A stretch of 5,767 nucleotides of DNA from an uncultured beta proteobacterium. Lineage in GTDB: Bacteria > Pseudomonadota > Gammaproteobacteria > Burkholderiales > Burkholderiaceae_C. The translations under genes were made by a program, and so were the position numbers. The notes beneath the pieces were generated by a model. It saw nothing but the letters and a program-made list of their open reading frames with translations, searched no databases and had not been told where the DNA came from. Location: assembly GCA_903928325.1 (NCBI GenBank), contig CAIYQF010000315.1, positions 1 through 5,767 on the forward strand, read 5' to 3'. Below, piece after piece: positions 5,132 to 5,767 of the stretch. The first letter of the stretch is position 1, and every line of letters starts with the position of its first letter.

Positions 5132-5767
5132 TTAAGCGTGGGCCACCAGGGGGGGCACGTTGACCGTGACCGCTCGACCCGAGGTAGCTGTTTTAAGGGT
5201 GTTCCATAGCATGATCAACATGCCGCCCAGGTAGAGCAAACCACCCAGCAGACGCAACACATAAAAGGGGTAAGTTGCTTTCACCGACTCTACAAAGGTG
5301 TAGGTCAGGGTTCCATCGGGGTTGATCGCGCGCCACATCAGGCCCTGCATCACCCCGGCAATCCACATCGCCGCGATATAGATCACGATGCCGATGGTTG
5401 CAGTCCAAAAATGCACTTCAATGGCCTTGACGCTGTACATCTGCTTTTGCCCGAACAGGCGAGGGATCAGGTAATACATAGAACCCATGGTCACCAAGCC
5501 CACCCAGCCCAGGGCGCCGGAGTGCACGTGGCCCACGGTCCAGTCGGTGTAGTGGCTCAGGGCATTGACGGTTTTGATGGACATCATGGGGCCCTCGAAG
5601 GTGCTCATGCCGTAGAAGGACAGGGACACGATCAAGAAGCGCAAGATCGGGTCGTCACGCAGCTTGTGCCAGGCGCCCGAGAGCGTCATGACGCCGTTGA
5701 TCATCCCGCCCCAGGAGGGCGCCAGCAAGATGAGGGAGAACACCATGCCCACCGACTGCGCCCAATC
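5132..5767 (-). CDS. ccoN: cbb3-type cytochrome c oxidase catalytic subunit CcoN, C-terminal part, cut by the window edge
   Basis: CcoN is the multi-helix catalytic subunit of cbb3 oxidase that reduces O2 at the heme b3-CuB centre. Only the last 211 codons are present; the frame is open through the right edge, so the GTG at 5752 and nearby ATG are internal codons, not starts. Visible features: LILLAPSWGGMINGVMTLSGAW (12-33), STFEGPMMSIKTVNALSHYTDWTVGHVHSGALGW (55-88) with the conserved E58 and the H80-x-H82 pair, which by family knowledge bind high-spin heme b3 and low-spin heme b, and several further membrane helices (about 87-105, 120-142, 168-190). The CuB histidines and cross-linked tyrosine should lie just upstream, outside the window. 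The family is about 470-490 aa, so somewhat under half is seen. It is the first structural gene of the ccoNOQP order. Confidence 0.97.
   Translation of the reverse strand, partial: DWAQSVGMVFSLILLAPSWGGMINGVMTLSGAWHKLRDDPILRFLIVSLSFYGMSTFEGPMMSIKTVNALSHYTDWTVGHVHSGALGWVGLVTMGSMYYLIPRLFGQKQMYSVKAIEVHFWTATIGIVIYIAAMWIAGVMQGLMWRAINPDGTLTYTFVESVKATYPFYVLRLLGGLLYLGGMLIMLWNTLKTATSGRAVTVNVPPLVAHA

Noticed and set aside
5132..5752. A 206-aa protein starting at GTG 5752
   Set aside because: The frame is open to the right edge and the upstream codons continue conserved CcoN sequence, so this is an internal codon of ccoN.

Overview
The window looks like the chromosome of a betaproteobacterium, most likely of the Comamonadaceae (Rhodoferax-like). 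This rests on recalled resemblance of the Fnr, CcoN and CcoP proteins and on moderately high GC, not on a search. It is a compact respiratory locus for life at low oxygen: most of a cbb3-type cytochrome c oxidase operon, two of its assembly genes, the oxygen-sensing regulator Fnr, and the start of the oxygen-independent heme synthesis gene hemN.

Layout, in minus-strand transcription order from the right edge: ccoN (C-terminal 211 residues; the start lies beyond the window), ccoO, ccoQ (45 aa), ccoP, a 65-base gap with a strong GC-rich hairpin, ccoG, then ccoH eight bases later. Facing them on the plus strand is fnr (751-1554). Its 3' end is 27 bases from the end of ccoH, and a likely intrinsic terminator for fnr lies across the ccoH stop codon. 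Divergent from fnr, on the minus strand, is hemN (start codon at 635; cut by the left edge after 211 residues). The 115-base space between hemN and fnr holds a consensus FNR box, TTGAT-TTGC-ATCAA, at 691-704.

How the genes fit together: CcoNOQP is the high-affinity proton-pumping terminal oxidase used under microaerobic conditions. CcoG handles copper for the CuB site and CcoH stabilises or assembles the complex. The oxidase carries two b-type hemes in CcoN and three c-type hemes in CcoO and CcoP, so heme demand rises when it is made. HemN makes protoporphyrinogen without O2. Fnr is the 4Fe-4S oxygen sensor expected to control both. The FNR box between fnr and hemN supports this for hemN; the ccoN promoter is outside the window and cannot be checked.

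No stretch longer than about 120 bases lacks a gene, and I see no mobile element, CRISPR array, tRNA or rRNA. I found no previously undescribed system. The points worth a second look are regulatory: the FNR box geometry and overlapping repeat, the ccoP-ccoG hairpin, the terminator shared with ccoH, the TTG start of ccoG, and the absence of ccoI and ccoS after ccoH.
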